Source: Candidatus Pullilachnospira intestinigallinarum (GTDB lineage Bacteria; Bacillota; Clostridia; Lachnospirales; Lachnospiraceae). From it: a stretch of DNA of 55,338 nt. The position numbers and the translations under genes are program-made. The DNA is taken from assembly GCA_018711275.1 (NCBI GenBank), contig DVIN01000069.1, forward strand, positions 1-55,338, written 5' to 3'. Below, piece after piece: positions 14,362-22,328 of this stretch; within the stretch, counting starts at the first letter, position 1, and each line of letters opens with the position of its first letter. Under the pieces are notes generated by a model that had not been told where the DNA came from, ran no database searches, and saw nothing but the letters and a program-made list of their open reading frames with translations.

Positions 14362-16516
14362 TGTTCAACTCCTCCTCCGAAAGCTGTGAACGGGCAATCT
14401 GCCGATACACCTCGCAATTTTTCAACAATTCCTTATGGGTTCCCCGTCCTGCCACTTTTCCTTCATCCAGCACAAGAATCTGATCCGCATGAAGGATCGT
14501 GCTGATTCGCTGCGCTACGATCAGAGTGGTGGCCTGACCGGTTTCTTCCTTCAGTGCCTTTCTGAGCGCAGCGTCCGTCCGGTAATCCAGTGCGGAAAAG
14601 CTGTCATCAAAGATGTAGATTTCCGGATCTCTGGCCACTGCTCTGGCAATGGAGAGGCGCTGTTTCTGTCCGCCGGACACATTGCTTCCTCCCTGCGCGA
14701 TGGGGCTGTCATACTGATCCGGCTTCTGAAGAATAAACTCTTCCGCCTGCGCAATCCTGGCTGCCTTCTCCACCTGGGCTGCGGAAGCCTCCCGGCAGCC
14801 GTAGCGCAGATTGGAGGCGATGGTACCGGAAAACAGCACTGCTTTCTGGGGAACATAACCGATGCGCGCCCGCAGGTCTCTCAGATCCATTTGCCGCACA
14901 TCCACGCCGTCCACCAGAATCTTTCCCTCCGTCACATCAAAGAACCGGGGAATCAGGTTGACCAGCGTACTCTTTCCGCTTCCCGTGCTTCCGATAAATG
15001 CCACCGTCTCACCCGGCTTTGCCGTAAAGCTGATATCCGACAGCACCTCTTCTTCCGCGCCCGGATACGCGAAGGATACATGATCAAAGACCACGGTGCC
15101 CTTCTCGCCGGCCGCCGGCGTTTTTGCGCAGGCAGGTGTCTGAATGGAAATCTCCGTATCCAGCACTTCCTCGATACGTCCGGCAGCCACGCCTGCTCTG
15201 GGAAGAATAATGGAAATCATGGTAATCATCAGGAAGGACATGATAATCTGCATGGCGTACTGGATAAATGCCATCATATCGCCCACCTGCATATTGCCCG
15301 CGTCGATACTGTGCGCGCCGCTGTAAATAATCAGCACACTGATACCGTTCATAATCAGCATCATGGCCGGCATCATGAAGGTCATGGCCCGGTTGACAAA
15401 CAGATTGGTTTTCATCAGCCGGCGGTTGGCCTCCTCAAAACGCTCTTCCTCGTGCTTCTCCCGTCCGAAGGCCCGGATCACGGAGATACCGGTGAGAATC
15501 TCCCGGCTCACCAGATTCAGACGGTCCACCAGGGACTGCAGAATCTTAAATTTGGGATAAGCCACACCGAACAGAATCAGCACCAGCGCCAGAATCAGGG
15601 CCACTGCCAGACCAAGAATCCAGGTCATGGAAGATTCTGTACCCAGCACCTTCAGCACGCCGCCCACTCCCAGGATGGGAGCATACAGGACAATCCGGAA
15701 CATCATGGTAAATACCATCTGCACCTGCTGAATATCATTGGTGCTTCTGGTGATCAGAGAAGCCGTGGAAAACCGGTTCATCTCACTGCCGGAAAAAGAG
15801 ATTACCTTGCGGTACACCTTATTTCTCAGATCATGGCCCAGTTTTGCGGCTACCCGGCAGGACAGGAAGGTCACCATCACGGAGGCCGCCATGATCACTG
15901 CCGCGAAGCCCAGCATCTTCAGTCCGGAAAACAGCACATAATGCATCTGCAGCTGATCCAGATTTTTTCCCATTTCCTGGTACTCCTGACGGATATAAGT
16001 CACGGAGCTCTGGGTGATGATGGAGTCCGGCATCTGTTTCAGCTGGTCGATCATCGGCTGAATCACCTGGGTGCGCTGCTCCCGGGGAAGCTCAGCCAGG
16101 GTATCCAGCAGATTGGCATCGGCCGGCAGCCCCATCTGTTCTTTTATGGCATCGGCCGTATCCCCATCCCGGAGGCCTTCTGCCGCCACCATGGGAACGC
16201 CGAAAATTTCATTTAACTGTTCCCGCTCTTTGCGGCTGATTTCCCTGCGCGTATACACATCGTCCTGAAGCTCGTAGGCTTCTTTCACTGTTTCCTGATC
16301 CTCCGTATCCATGAAAAGCATCAGTTGTTCCATGGAGGATCTGCGGATTTCGTCCGGCACGCTGTCCGCGATTCCGCCCTGCTGAACGCCCACATTGATG
16401 ATATCGGACGTATAGGACGGCAGTGACAGATCACAGTAAGCCTGCAAAAACAGCAGTACCACAATGATCAGCACATACCGGTAGGAACCCTTCAGTTCTT
16501 TGAACATTCTAATCAT
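14351..16516 (-). CDS. ABC exporter half-transporter with degenerate Walker B and extracellular insertion
   Basis: A 721-residue exporter fusion, about 110 residues longer than its partner because of a charged, helical insertion (about 50-195) between helices 1 and 2 that should lie outside the cell; BmrD carries a similar extra domain. The nucleotide-binding domain has Walker A GSTGSGKST and a good signature (VSGGQKQ), but Walker B ends IFDDSFSALD (Asp for the catalytic Glu) and the switch histidine is Gln (VAQRIS). This is the usual make-up of the degenerate half of a heterodimer. The ATG overlaps the marR stop codon (ATGA), with GGAGG 10 nt upstream. Confidence 0.9.
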   Translation of the reverse strand: MIRMFKELKGSYRYVLIIVVLLFLQAYCDLSLPSYTSDIINVGVQQGGIADSVPDEIRRSSMEQLMLFMDTEDQETVKEAYELQDDVYTRREISRKEREQLNEIFGVPMVAAEGLRDGDTADAIKEQMGLPADANLLDTLAELPREQRTQVIQPMIDQLKQMPDSIITQSSVTYIRQEYQEMGKNLDQLQMHYVLFSGLKMLGFAAVIMAASVMVTFLSCRVAAKLGHDLRNKVYRKVISFSGSEMNRFSTASLITRSTNDIQQVQMVFTMMFRIVLYAPILGVGGVLKVLGTESSMTWILGLAVALILALVLILFGVAYPKFKILQSLVDRLNLVSREILTGISVIRAFGREKHEEERFEEANRRLMKTNLFVNRAMTFMMPAMMLIMNGISVLIIYSGAHSIDAGNMQVGDMMAFIQYAMQIIMSFLMITMISIILPRAGVAAGRIEEVLDTEISIQTPACAKTPAAGEKGTVVFDHVSFAYPGAEEEVLSDISFTAKPGETVAFIGSTGSGKSTLVNLIPRFFDVTEGKILVDGVDVRQMDLRDLRARIGYVPQKAVLFSGTIASNLRYGCREASAAQVEKAARIAQAEEFILQKPDQYDSPIAQGGSNVSGGQKQRLSIARAVARDPEIYIFDDSFSALDYRTDAALRKALKEETGQATTLIVAQRISTILHADQILVLDEGKVAGRGTHKELLKNCEVYRQIARSQLSEEELNNEQ

Positions 16517-16995
16517 TTCGGAATGTCCTCCTTCTTACATATATTTTCAGAAAATACTCTGCTGCCCGGTATCCTGTCAAGATTCCCGAGCATCTGCCTG
16601 AGCATGCGTTTCAGCAGACAGATCTCCGCCTCGGAAAATCCTTCCAGAATCCGCCGCTCATTTTCTTCGATCAGGGAAGGCATCCGGCCAAAAAGCTCCC
16701 TGGCCTTTTCTGTCAGGCGTACCCTCACCATCCGCTGATCCGCCTCATCCTGCCATCGCGCTACCAGTCCCGCCCGCTCCAGCCGTTTCAGGGAAACGGT
16801 CACAGTAGAAGGTCTGTTGTCCAGTCTTCTGGCAATCTCGCTCTGCGTAATCCCATCCTGTTCATAAAGGATTTTCAGAATCGGAAACTGCCGCGGATGG
16901 ATCCCAAGCGCTTTCATTCTGGCGTAGCCTCCGTTCAGATAACGATGGGAAATCCGAAGCAGAAGCATCTGTACGCTGTCCTCACTGGTTTTCAT
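16513..16995 (-). CDS. MarR-family transcriptional regulator of the exporter operon
   Basis: A 160-residue winged-helix regulator. The recognition region ITQSEIARRLDNRPSTVTVS is followed by the wing containing DQRMVRVRLT, both typical of MarR/SlyA. I start at MKTSEDS (ATG 16995), which has GGGAGGGAG upstream; the frame stays open 31 codons further without such a site. First gene of a marR-ABC-ABC operon with 4- and 11-bp overlaps. A palindrome right after its own -10 box suggests autorepression, relieved by a ligand that is probably also a substrate of the exporter (inference). Confidence 0.9.
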   Translation of the reverse strand: MKTSEDSVQMLLLRISHRYLNGGYARMKALGIHPRQFPILKILYEQDGITQSEIARRLDNRPSTVTVSLKRLERAGLVARWQDEADQRMVRVRLTEKARELFGRMPSLIEENERRILEGFSEAEICLLKRMLRQMLGNLDRIPGSRVFSENICKKEDIPK

Positions 16996-17101
16996 TTTCT
17001 CACTCCCTCCCTTGCTTTTTGCCGTCTTCCGACCGACGGCCGTCGAAACTTTTTCATGATTCATAACAATGGAACATTCGTCAGGCACGGGTTTCCATTA
17101 C

Positions 17102-17113
17102 TTAGTCGACTAA
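17102..17113 (-). promoter_or_regulatory. Palindromic operator, probably for the MarR regulator
   Basis: TTAGTCGACTAA is a perfect 12-bp palindrome located 3 bp downstream of the marR -10 box, over the likely transcription start. Size, symmetry and TTAG ends fit MarR-family sites. Confidence 0.7.
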
Positions 17114-17116
17114 TAA

Positions 17117-17145
17117 ATAGTATTCTTTTTTCCTCCAATATGCAA
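17117..17145 (-). promoter_or_regulatory. Promoter of the marR-ABC operon
   Basis: TTGCAT (17140-17145, minus strand), 17-bp spacer, TACTAT (17117-17122). The operator palindrome follows immediately. The long leader (about 115 nt) to the ATG at 16995 shows no clear structure. Confidence 0.75.
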
Positions 17146-17327
17146 GTCTAACCTTTCCTTTTTTAGAAATTTTTCACATTTTTTTCTGAATTTTTTCAGC
17201 ATCTTGCCCTTTGACGGCTAAACATTTTTTGAAAATTTCCCGAAAAAAAGCCGTTTTTGTCGCAATCCACGCCCCCGGCCAAGCGAAGGAAACCTGCATT
17301 GCCGGGGATAACCGAAGTGATTTCACA

Positions 17328-17356
17328 TTGACATTACCGGAATAAAGAAATAATAT
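17328..17356 (+). promoter_or_regulatory. Promoter of the MATE exporter gene; content of the 436-bp divergent intergenic region
   Basis: TTGACA (17328-17333), 17-bp spacer, TAATAT (17351-17356), close to consensus. The gap 16996-17431 holds the marR promoter and operator at its left, this promoter at its right, and between them A+T-rich sequence with one loose ACGGCT/AGCCGT hairpin (17214-17260) that I cannot assign. I see no second TTAGTCGACTAA copy by this promoter. Confidence 0.75.
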
Positions 17357-17431
17357 TTAAAGAGTGACACGAAAGTCGGAAGGCCCAATCGTCATCTCAG
17401 AAGTGATTACAGAAAAAAGGATGTGTATTTA

Positions 17432-18802
17432 ATGGATTACGCAAAAGATACCCGCCTCGGGACAGAAGCAATCCCGAAGCTGATGCTCCAGCTGGCCGTT
17501 CCATCGGTAATCGCCCAGCTGATCAACGTACTGTACAACATTGTGGACCGGATATATATTGGAAGAATTCCGGAAATCGGAGCCACCGCCCTTACCGGCG
17601 TGGGAGTCACCTTTCCCATCATTACCCTGGTATCGGCCTTCAGTTCCTTTGTAGGTTCGGGAGGCGCGCCGCTGGCTGCCATTTCGCTGGGAAAGGGTGA
17701 CCGGCAGCGGGCGGAAAAGATCCTGGGGAATACCTTTTCCATGCTGATTCTGTTCGCGATTGCTCTGACGGCGCTGTTTCTGATTTTTAAAGAACCTCTG
17801 CTGTTTCTGTTTGGAGCAAGTGAAAATACCATCCAGTATTCCCTGCAGTACATCACCATCTACCTGTACGGAACGATTTTCGTGCAGCTGGCACTGGGAC
17901 TGAATCCATTCATCAGTTCCCAGGGGCAGGCAAAAACCGCCATGCTGTCGGTGCTGATCGGCGCTGTCATCAACATTGTACTGGATCCGGTATTTATCTT
18001 TGTTTTCGGCATGGGCGTCCGGGGAGCGGCGTACGCCACCGTGCTTTCCCAGGCTGTCAGCGCCGCATGGGTCGTGCGGTTCCTCTGTTCTTCCAAATCC
18101 TCCATACGGATTCGCAAGGGGAATCTGCGGCTGTCCGGCCGCATCATCGGCGGCATCATGGCACTGGGTATTTCGCCGTTTATCATGCAGTCCACGGAAA
18201 GCGCCATCACCATCGTGCTGAATCACGGCCTTCAGACGTACGGCGGCGATCTTTATGTAGGTTCCATGACCATTATGCAGAGTGTGCTGCAGCTGCTGTC
18301 CGTTCCCATCAGTGGATTTACTCAGGGGGTACAGCCCATCATCAGCTACAATTTCGGCGCCCAGAAATTTGACCGGGTGAAAAAAACGGCCAGGTATCTG
18401 ATCGGGACCACTTTTCTGATCTCCTGCTGTTTCACGCTGACCACCATCTTCTTTCCCGGCGTTTACGGTTCTCTTTTTACCTCGGACGCGCAGCTTTTAG
18501 GTCTGGTAAAACAGATCCTTCCCATCTACATGTTCGGAATGTTGATTTTCGGTCTCCAAAATGGCTGCCAGAGCGTATTTCTGGGACTGGGGCAGGCAAA
18601 GATTTCCGTCTTTATCGCACTGCTGCGAAAAGTTTTTCTGCTGATTCCTCTGGCCATCATTCTTCCTCATTTTTTTGGGGTGATGGGAATCTACTGGTCA
18701 GAACCCATCGCGGACATCACCTCCGCCACCACAGCCACCATCCTGTTCCTGATTTTCTTTAAACGGATGTTGTCTGTGGACTATCTGAAAAAACTTCTGT
18801 AA
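17432..18802 (+). CDS. MATE-family multidrug/Na+ antiporter
   Basis: A 456-residue protein of about twelve transmembrane helices in two similar halves, with the family pattern near the start (LMLQLAVPSVIAQLINVLYNIVDRIYIG) and the GFTQGVQPIISYNFGA segment in the second half. It resembles the MepA/DinF-like branch. It expels cationic drugs or metabolites in exchange for Na+ or H+. I start at ATG 17432 because AAAAAAGG lies 11 nt before it; the GTG nine bases earlier is too close to that site. Divergent from a marR gene, as mepA is associated with mepR in Staphylococcus, so shared control is possible. The only plus-strand protein gene in the window. Confidence 0.92.
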   Translation: MDYAKDTRLGTEAIPKLMLQLAVPSVIAQLINVLYNIVDRIYIGRIPEIGATALTGVGVTFPIITLVSAFSSFVGSGGAPLAAISLGKGDRQRAEKILGNTFSMLILFAIALTALFLIFKEPLLFLFGASENTIQYSLQYITIYLYGTIFVQLALGLNPFISSQGQAKTAMLSVLIGAVINIVLDPVFIFVFGMGVRGAAYATVLSQAVSAAWVVRFLCSSKSSIRIRKGNLRLSGRIIGGIMALGISPFIMQSTESAITIVLNHGLQTYGGDLYVGSMTIMQSVLQLLSVPISGFTQGVQPIISYNFGAQKFDRVKKTARYLIGTTFLISCCFTLTTIFFPGVYGSLFTSDAQLLGLVKQILPIYMFGMLIFGLQNGCQSVFLGLGQAKISVFIALLRKVFLLIPLAIILPHFFGVMGIYWSEPIADITSATTATILFLIFFKRMLSVDYLKKLL

Positions 18803-18839
18803 GCAGAATCCATATCTTTTCTGCCTTCAGCTACCAAAA

Positions 18840-18902
18840 GCGCCGCCGCATTTGTCGGATGATCTTTCATCATCGACGCATGCGGCGGCGCCTTTTCTTT
18901 TC
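18840..18902. terminator. Bidirectional terminator between convergent genes
   Basis: An 11-bp G+C stem (GCGCCGCCGCA / TGCGGCGGCGC) is extended by an inner stem with a single bulge. It has CTTTTCTTTT on the right for the MATE gene and an A-rich left side (CCAAAAG) for the minus-strand zinc-ribbon gene. Confidence 0.85.
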
Positions 18903-18909
18903 CGGCCCG

Positions 18910-19905
18910 CTACTGATTCAGGTTGTGAGCTGCCTCGTACCGGGTAATCACCTGCAGATTGGCGATCTCAATGCTGTTCAGATACGAATTATCAAACTGA
19001 TCCGCGGGAATGGACGGAACATACCAGCTCTTTTGCGAAAAATACTCCGCCAGATCCGGTGAGGTAAATATCCTTCCGTGGCGTGCATAAATCTCATTTC
19101 TCGCCACCCGGATCTCCCATTCACTGAGTCCCGCCAGATCCGCGTCCGTAATATACTGACTGCTGCTCTGAGGAAGGATATAATCGTCGGAACTATCTTC
19201 CACAACCTCCGGGGTGGGTGTCGGGGTGGGTGTCGGGGTGGGTGTCGGCGTCGCAGTCACAACAGGACTCGGGGTGGCCTCGGCCGTAACCGTGGGATTC
19301 GGCGTCACCTGGCGGTCAGAATCCTCCTGAGGCTGTCCGGTAACCTCCACCGGATCCTCCTGCTCCTCCGGTACGGTATCTTCCTCCTCCTGATCATCTT
19401 TCTGCAATTCCTGCCGCAGCTGCTCATTCAGCTGCGGAGCCTGACGATTTTCCTGTTCTCCCCGAATCAGCAGCACAACGCCTACAATGATGGCCGCCAC
19501 CAGCACTACAATCACGATACTGAGCACAATGAATACCGTCTTTTCTCTTTTTTCCTGCCGTTCCTCCTCCTCGTTTCCAATCTCTTCCTCCCAGAGATTT
19601 TTCTTTCTTTTTCCCGTATCATACGGTCGGCTGCTGTTCCGGTTTTCATGGGAAACGCCCCGGCTTGCGGCGCCGGTTCGGCGGGTCCCGCCGTCTTCCC
19701 CTCCGACGGTTCTTCTCCGGTTATGTTCTTCCTCCAAAGGCTTTCTCAAAACCTCCTGATGCGGTTCATTCCCTCCGCGAAATCCTGCCGGATCTTCCGG
19801 GGGGACCTTCCTGTCCGGTGTCTGTGGGGAATCCACCGGGGCGCCGCAATTTCCGCAGAACTTCGCCCCTTCATCCAGCGGACTTCCGCATTTTTTACAA
19901 AACAT
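18910..19905 (-). CDS. Zinc-ribbon, single-pass membrane protein with a C-terminal YARHG domain
   Basis: A 331-residue protein. It has an N-terminal zinc ribbon (CKKCG...CGNCG, residues 3-21), a low-complexity charged region, one membrane helix (about 127-150), an acidic linker, a Thr-Pro repeat and a C-terminal YARHG domain (about 265-331; NEIYARHG is visible). The cytoplasmic zinc ribbon and extracellular YARHG domain suggest a transmembrane envelope protein; the biochemical function of YARHG is unknown. I start at MFCKKCG (ATG 19905), behind GGAGGAGAA. Second gene of an operon with the 529-residue zinc-ribbon protein, 22 bp downstream of it. Confidence 0.8.
   Translation of the reverse strand: MFCKKCGSPLDEGAKFCGNCGAPVDSPQTPDRKVPPEDPAGFRGGNEPHQEVLRKPLEEEHNRRRTVGGEDGGTRRTGAASRGVSHENRNSSRPYDTGKRKKNLWEEEIGNEEEERQEKREKTVFIVLSIVIVVLVAAIIVGVVLLIRGEQENRQAPQLNEQLRQELQKDDQEEEDTVPEEQEDPVEVTGQPQEDSDRQVTPNPTVTAEATPSPVVTATPTPTPTPTPTPTPEVVEDSSDDYILPQSSSQYITDADLAGLSEWEIRVARNEIYARHGRIFTSPDLAEYFSQKSWYVPSIPADQFDNSYLNSIEIANLQVITRYEAAHNLNQ
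19211..19246. repeat. Three perfect 12-bp repeats encoding Thr-Pro, with G-quadruplex potential
   Basis: The unit GGGGTGGGTGTC (plus strand) occurs three times without a mismatch and encodes the TPTP linker of the YARHG protein on the other strand. The G-tracts (4,3,4,3,4,3 with 1- and 4-nt loops) satisfy the usual G-quadruplex pattern on the template strand. Confidence 0.85.
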
Positions 19906-19927
19906 ACTGTTCTCCTCCATTCTGTCT

Positions 19928-21517
19928 TTATCTGTTCTGCCACCGGGCCGCCAACTCATAAACTCTGGTCTTGGTGGCCTCTGAAAGAGCCATATGAACG
20001 GCCATCGGCATCCCGGAACCGCCTTCCCATTCCCGGGCTGCGGCATCTGCCTGCTGATCCCGGTATTCGATCCATTCCAGCTCCTCTTTTTTCAGTTCCT
20101 GGAATTCCTCCTCCGTCATGGTCTTTTTCAGCTGCTGATACACATAATTCAGCTCATCGTCCCACATCTCACAGATTTCCTTTGATGTCTGGTTGAGACT
20201 TGCCTGATCGGTGGCGCTGTTCTCCAGCTCCTGTTCCCGCTGCTCCAGCCAGGCCAGATGTTCATAGTAAGAAGCGGCCTGTTGATGCGATTTTGCATCC
20301 TCCTCTTCCTGTGAATCTTCCGATACTCCTGCAGCGTTCAGATCCTTCTGGCTCCACAGCCGCTGTCCCGGATAAATCTCCACTGTTTTTTCTCCCAGAT
20401 ACGCCGGATCCTGCGTTTGCTGAAACTGATCCCGGGCTTCCTTCGCGGCCTCCGGATCATCCAGCCAGGGATTTTCCCCGTATATGCTGAAAAACACATC
20501 TGCCCCGCTGCTGTCGTCAAAATAGGCCATGTGGTCATTCCGCATTCGCTCAACCGTCTCCTCAAATCCCCCGATGTTCTCCAGCGTACCCGTCAGCGCG
20601 CTCACGTCCGCATCCGAAAAATCAGAGCCCAATCCCGTATCCGATGCATATTCCACAAAACGGTCGTCCTCATAACGCAGCACCGACGCGGACACATAGG
20701 TTCCGTCCGCATACATTCCATGGAACTGCCAGGCGCTTCCCATGATATAGATGCCTTCCTGCGACGGATAAAAAAACACCCAGTCGTCTTCCCGATCTGC
20801 GGTTCCCAGCACCCCGGTCAGGATCTGACAGGTATCCTTCCGTTCTACGCGGCCGGCATTCATCTCATACATCTGCAGGTTTACCGCGTTGACACTGGCA
20901 TCCGGCATATCCTCCCGAAATCCATCCGGATCCAGTACGGCGGCCAGCAGTTCCTCTTGCCCGTCCCCGTCAAAATCCCTGATAGAATAGACGATCACCC
21001 CTTTCTGATCATGAACCGCATCCTGGCCCAGAGATCCGTCCTCCATCACATAATCACAGGTGAAAGGTCCCAGGTCACAGCTGCCAAGTTCCGGAATCAG
21101 CGCCTTCTCCGCATATTCCTTCAGATCTGTCCACTGTCTGTTTTCATCAGTTTCCGGGGGATCTGTATCCGCCGCCGGATCATCCGCAGACGGAAGCTCC
21201 GCTCTCTGCTGCTGTCCGGATATTTCCCCGCTCTCCGGCCGCCGCCCTTTTGCGGACTGCTGCCACGCCAGCACTCCGATCACGCAGATTGCCGCCACCG
21301 TCGTCACCCCGGCTGCCACCGCCGCAGGCACGATCCATTTTTTCTTTTTCCCGTGTCTTTTTTCCTCCCTGACCTGAACGTCCCTTGCCGGCTCCAGCCT
21401 CGGCATGGAATCCGCATCCCGTTTCGGGGGTTGGGGGACATTCTCCAGAAGCGCGCCACAGGCGCCGCAGAAACGGGCATCTTCCGGATTCTGTTCTCCA
21501 CATCTGGGACAATACAT
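19928..21517 (-). CDS. Zinc-ribbon, single-pass membrane protein with a C-terminal LprI-like (DUF1311) domain
   Basis: A 529-residue protein. It has an N-terminal zinc ribbon (CPRCG...CGACG, 3-21), a basic stretch (EKRHGKKKK), a membrane helix (about 62-86), an extracellular middle region (about 140-350) with an acidic FDGDGQEEL motif like a repeat-type Ca2+ loop, and a helical C-terminal domain (about 420-529) with the pattern of LprI/DUF1311 proteins. Some DUF1311 proteins inhibit lysozyme; whether this one does is unknown. Start at ATG 21517 behind GGGGAGGTG. First gene of a two-gene operon with its own consensus promoter. Confidence 0.75.
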   Translation of the reverse strand: MYCPRCGEQNPEDARFCGACGALLENVPQPPKRDADSMPRLEPARDVQVREEKRHGKKKKWIVPAAVAAGVTTVAAICVIGVLAWQQSAKGRRPESGEISGQQQRAELPSADDPAADTDPPETDENRQWTDLKEYAEKALIPELGSCDLGPFTCDYVMEDGSLGQDAVHDQKGVIVYSIRDFDGDGQEELLAAVLDPDGFREDMPDASVNAVNLQMYEMNAGRVERKDTCQILTGVLGTADREDDWVFFYPSQEGIYIMGSAWQFHGMYADGTYVSASVLRYEDDRFVEYASDTGLGSDFSDADVSALTGTLENIGGFEETVERMRNDHMAYFDDSSGADVFFSIYGENPWLDDPEAAKEARDQFQQTQDPAYLGEKTVEIYPGQRLWSQKDLNAAGVSEDSQEEEDAKSHQQAASYYEHLAWLEQREQELENSATDQASLNQTSKEICEMWDDELNYVYQQLKKTMTEEEFQELKKEELEWIEYRDQQADAAAREWEGGSGMPMAVHMALSEATKTRVYELAARWQNR

Positions 21518-21614
21518 GAGAAATCACCTCCCCGAAATTCTCAGTCGTTTTCCCGTTTTTCCGTCCATCTCCCCTTGACAGCGCAGGGTAAAACCACCGT
21601 TATCTTTTTCTTTC

Positions 21615-21643
21615 AGTATAAGTTGTCCCTTCGTCTCTGTCAA
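21615..21643 (-). promoter_or_regulatory. Promoter of the zinc-ribbon protein operon
   Basis: TTGACA (21638-21643, minus strand), 17-bp spacer, TATACT (21615-21620), about 95 bp before the ATG of the 529-residue protein. Confidence 0.8.
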
Positions 21644-21715
21644 TGAAACTTTCTTCCCGCAGCGGTTCGGGAAAAGAAGCGCAGGTATATCTTCATCCCC
21701 CTTCTACTCGGGCGT

Positions 21716-21752
21716 AAAAAAAGGCATGGCTTACATAAACCATACCTTTTTG
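21716..21752 (-). terminator. Intrinsic terminator overlapping the end of the glpP-like gene
   Basis: The stem AAAAGG-T-ATGG / CCAT-G-CCTTTT (one G-U pair) is followed by a T7 run on the minus strand. Its 5' arm encodes the last residues (KKVWFM) of the glpP product and the stop codon is in the loop. Confidence 0.8.
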
Positions 21753-22294
21753 TTGGTAGTGGAAATCGCTGTGGCGCCGGCGTCCAGCGCGGCCAGGATA
21801 TCCTCCTTCTCACTGATCAGTCCACCCGCGATCACCGGGCGGCGGATACTTCTTTTAATTTCCCTGATTACTTTTGGCATCAGGCCGGGCAGAATCTCAA
21901 TTACATCCGGTTTCACCGAAGCGGTCTGCCTCTGAATATTTTCATAGGCCATGGAATCAATGACAAAAAAACGCAGCACGGTAAAGAACCCCAGTTCTTT
22001 TGCCCTGTGAATCAACGCCGGGCGGGTGGTGATAATTCCGTCGGCACAGGTTGCTTTCCGGATATATTCCAGCGCCGCCTCTTTCGGACTCAGTCCCTGA
22101 ACCAGATCCAGATGCACCACCGCAATTTTTCCCGCCTCCCGCACGGTCTTCACAATCCGGGGGATACTGCACACATCCCCATACAGAATAAATACCATGC
22201 TGCTCTCTGACCGGATACTCTCTTTTAAACCTTCTTCATCTTTCACTGCCGTAATAATCGGGCAGTTCTCCAGTTCTTCCATCATACTTCTCAT
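21731..22294 (-). CDS. glpP: GlpP-family glycerol-3-phosphate-responsive antiterminator
   Basis: A 187-residue TIM-barrel-like protein of the GlpP family. These bind glycerol 3-phosphate and the leader of glp mRNAs and prevent termination. Typical segments are VHLDLVQGLS, GIITTRP and RRPVIAGGLI near the phosphate site. No glpF, glpK or glpD is in the window, so its targets lie elsewhere. The start is uncertain: the best purine-rich site (AAAGGATGG) is about 16 nt before the ATG at 22294, and later in-frame ATG codons are possible. Single gene with its own terminator. Confidence 0.82.
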   Translation of the reverse strand: MRSMMEELENCPIITAVKDEEGLKESIRSESSMVFILYGDVCSIPRIVKTVREAGKIAVVHLDLVQGLSPKEAALEYIRKATCADGIITTRPALIHRAKELGFFTVLRFFVIDSMAYENIQRQTASVKPDVIEILPGLMPKVIREIKRSIRRPVIAGGLISEKEDILAALDAGATAISTTNKKVWFM

Positions 22295-22328
22295 CGTGTG
22301 TATCTAGCCATCCTTTCTTCTGTCCATG

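Noticed and set aside
14435..16216. Long plus-strand open frame (593 codons) and similar ones at 9589-10971, 5754-7100 and 12598-13911
   Set aside because: They lie antisense to clear, motif-bearing genes on the minus strand, have no ribosome sites or recognisable domains, and are rich in residues typical of antisense translation.
17212..17262. Possible hairpin (ACGGCT / AGCCGT) followed by TTTTTGTC upstream of the MATE promoter
   Set aside because: A 6-bp stem with a loop of about 30 nt is weak, and it lies upstream of the promoter, so it has no obvious transcript to act on.
19211..19246. CRISPR-like array
   Set aside because: Units are tandem without spacers and encode a Thr-Pro linker. 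No CRISPR array was seen in the window.
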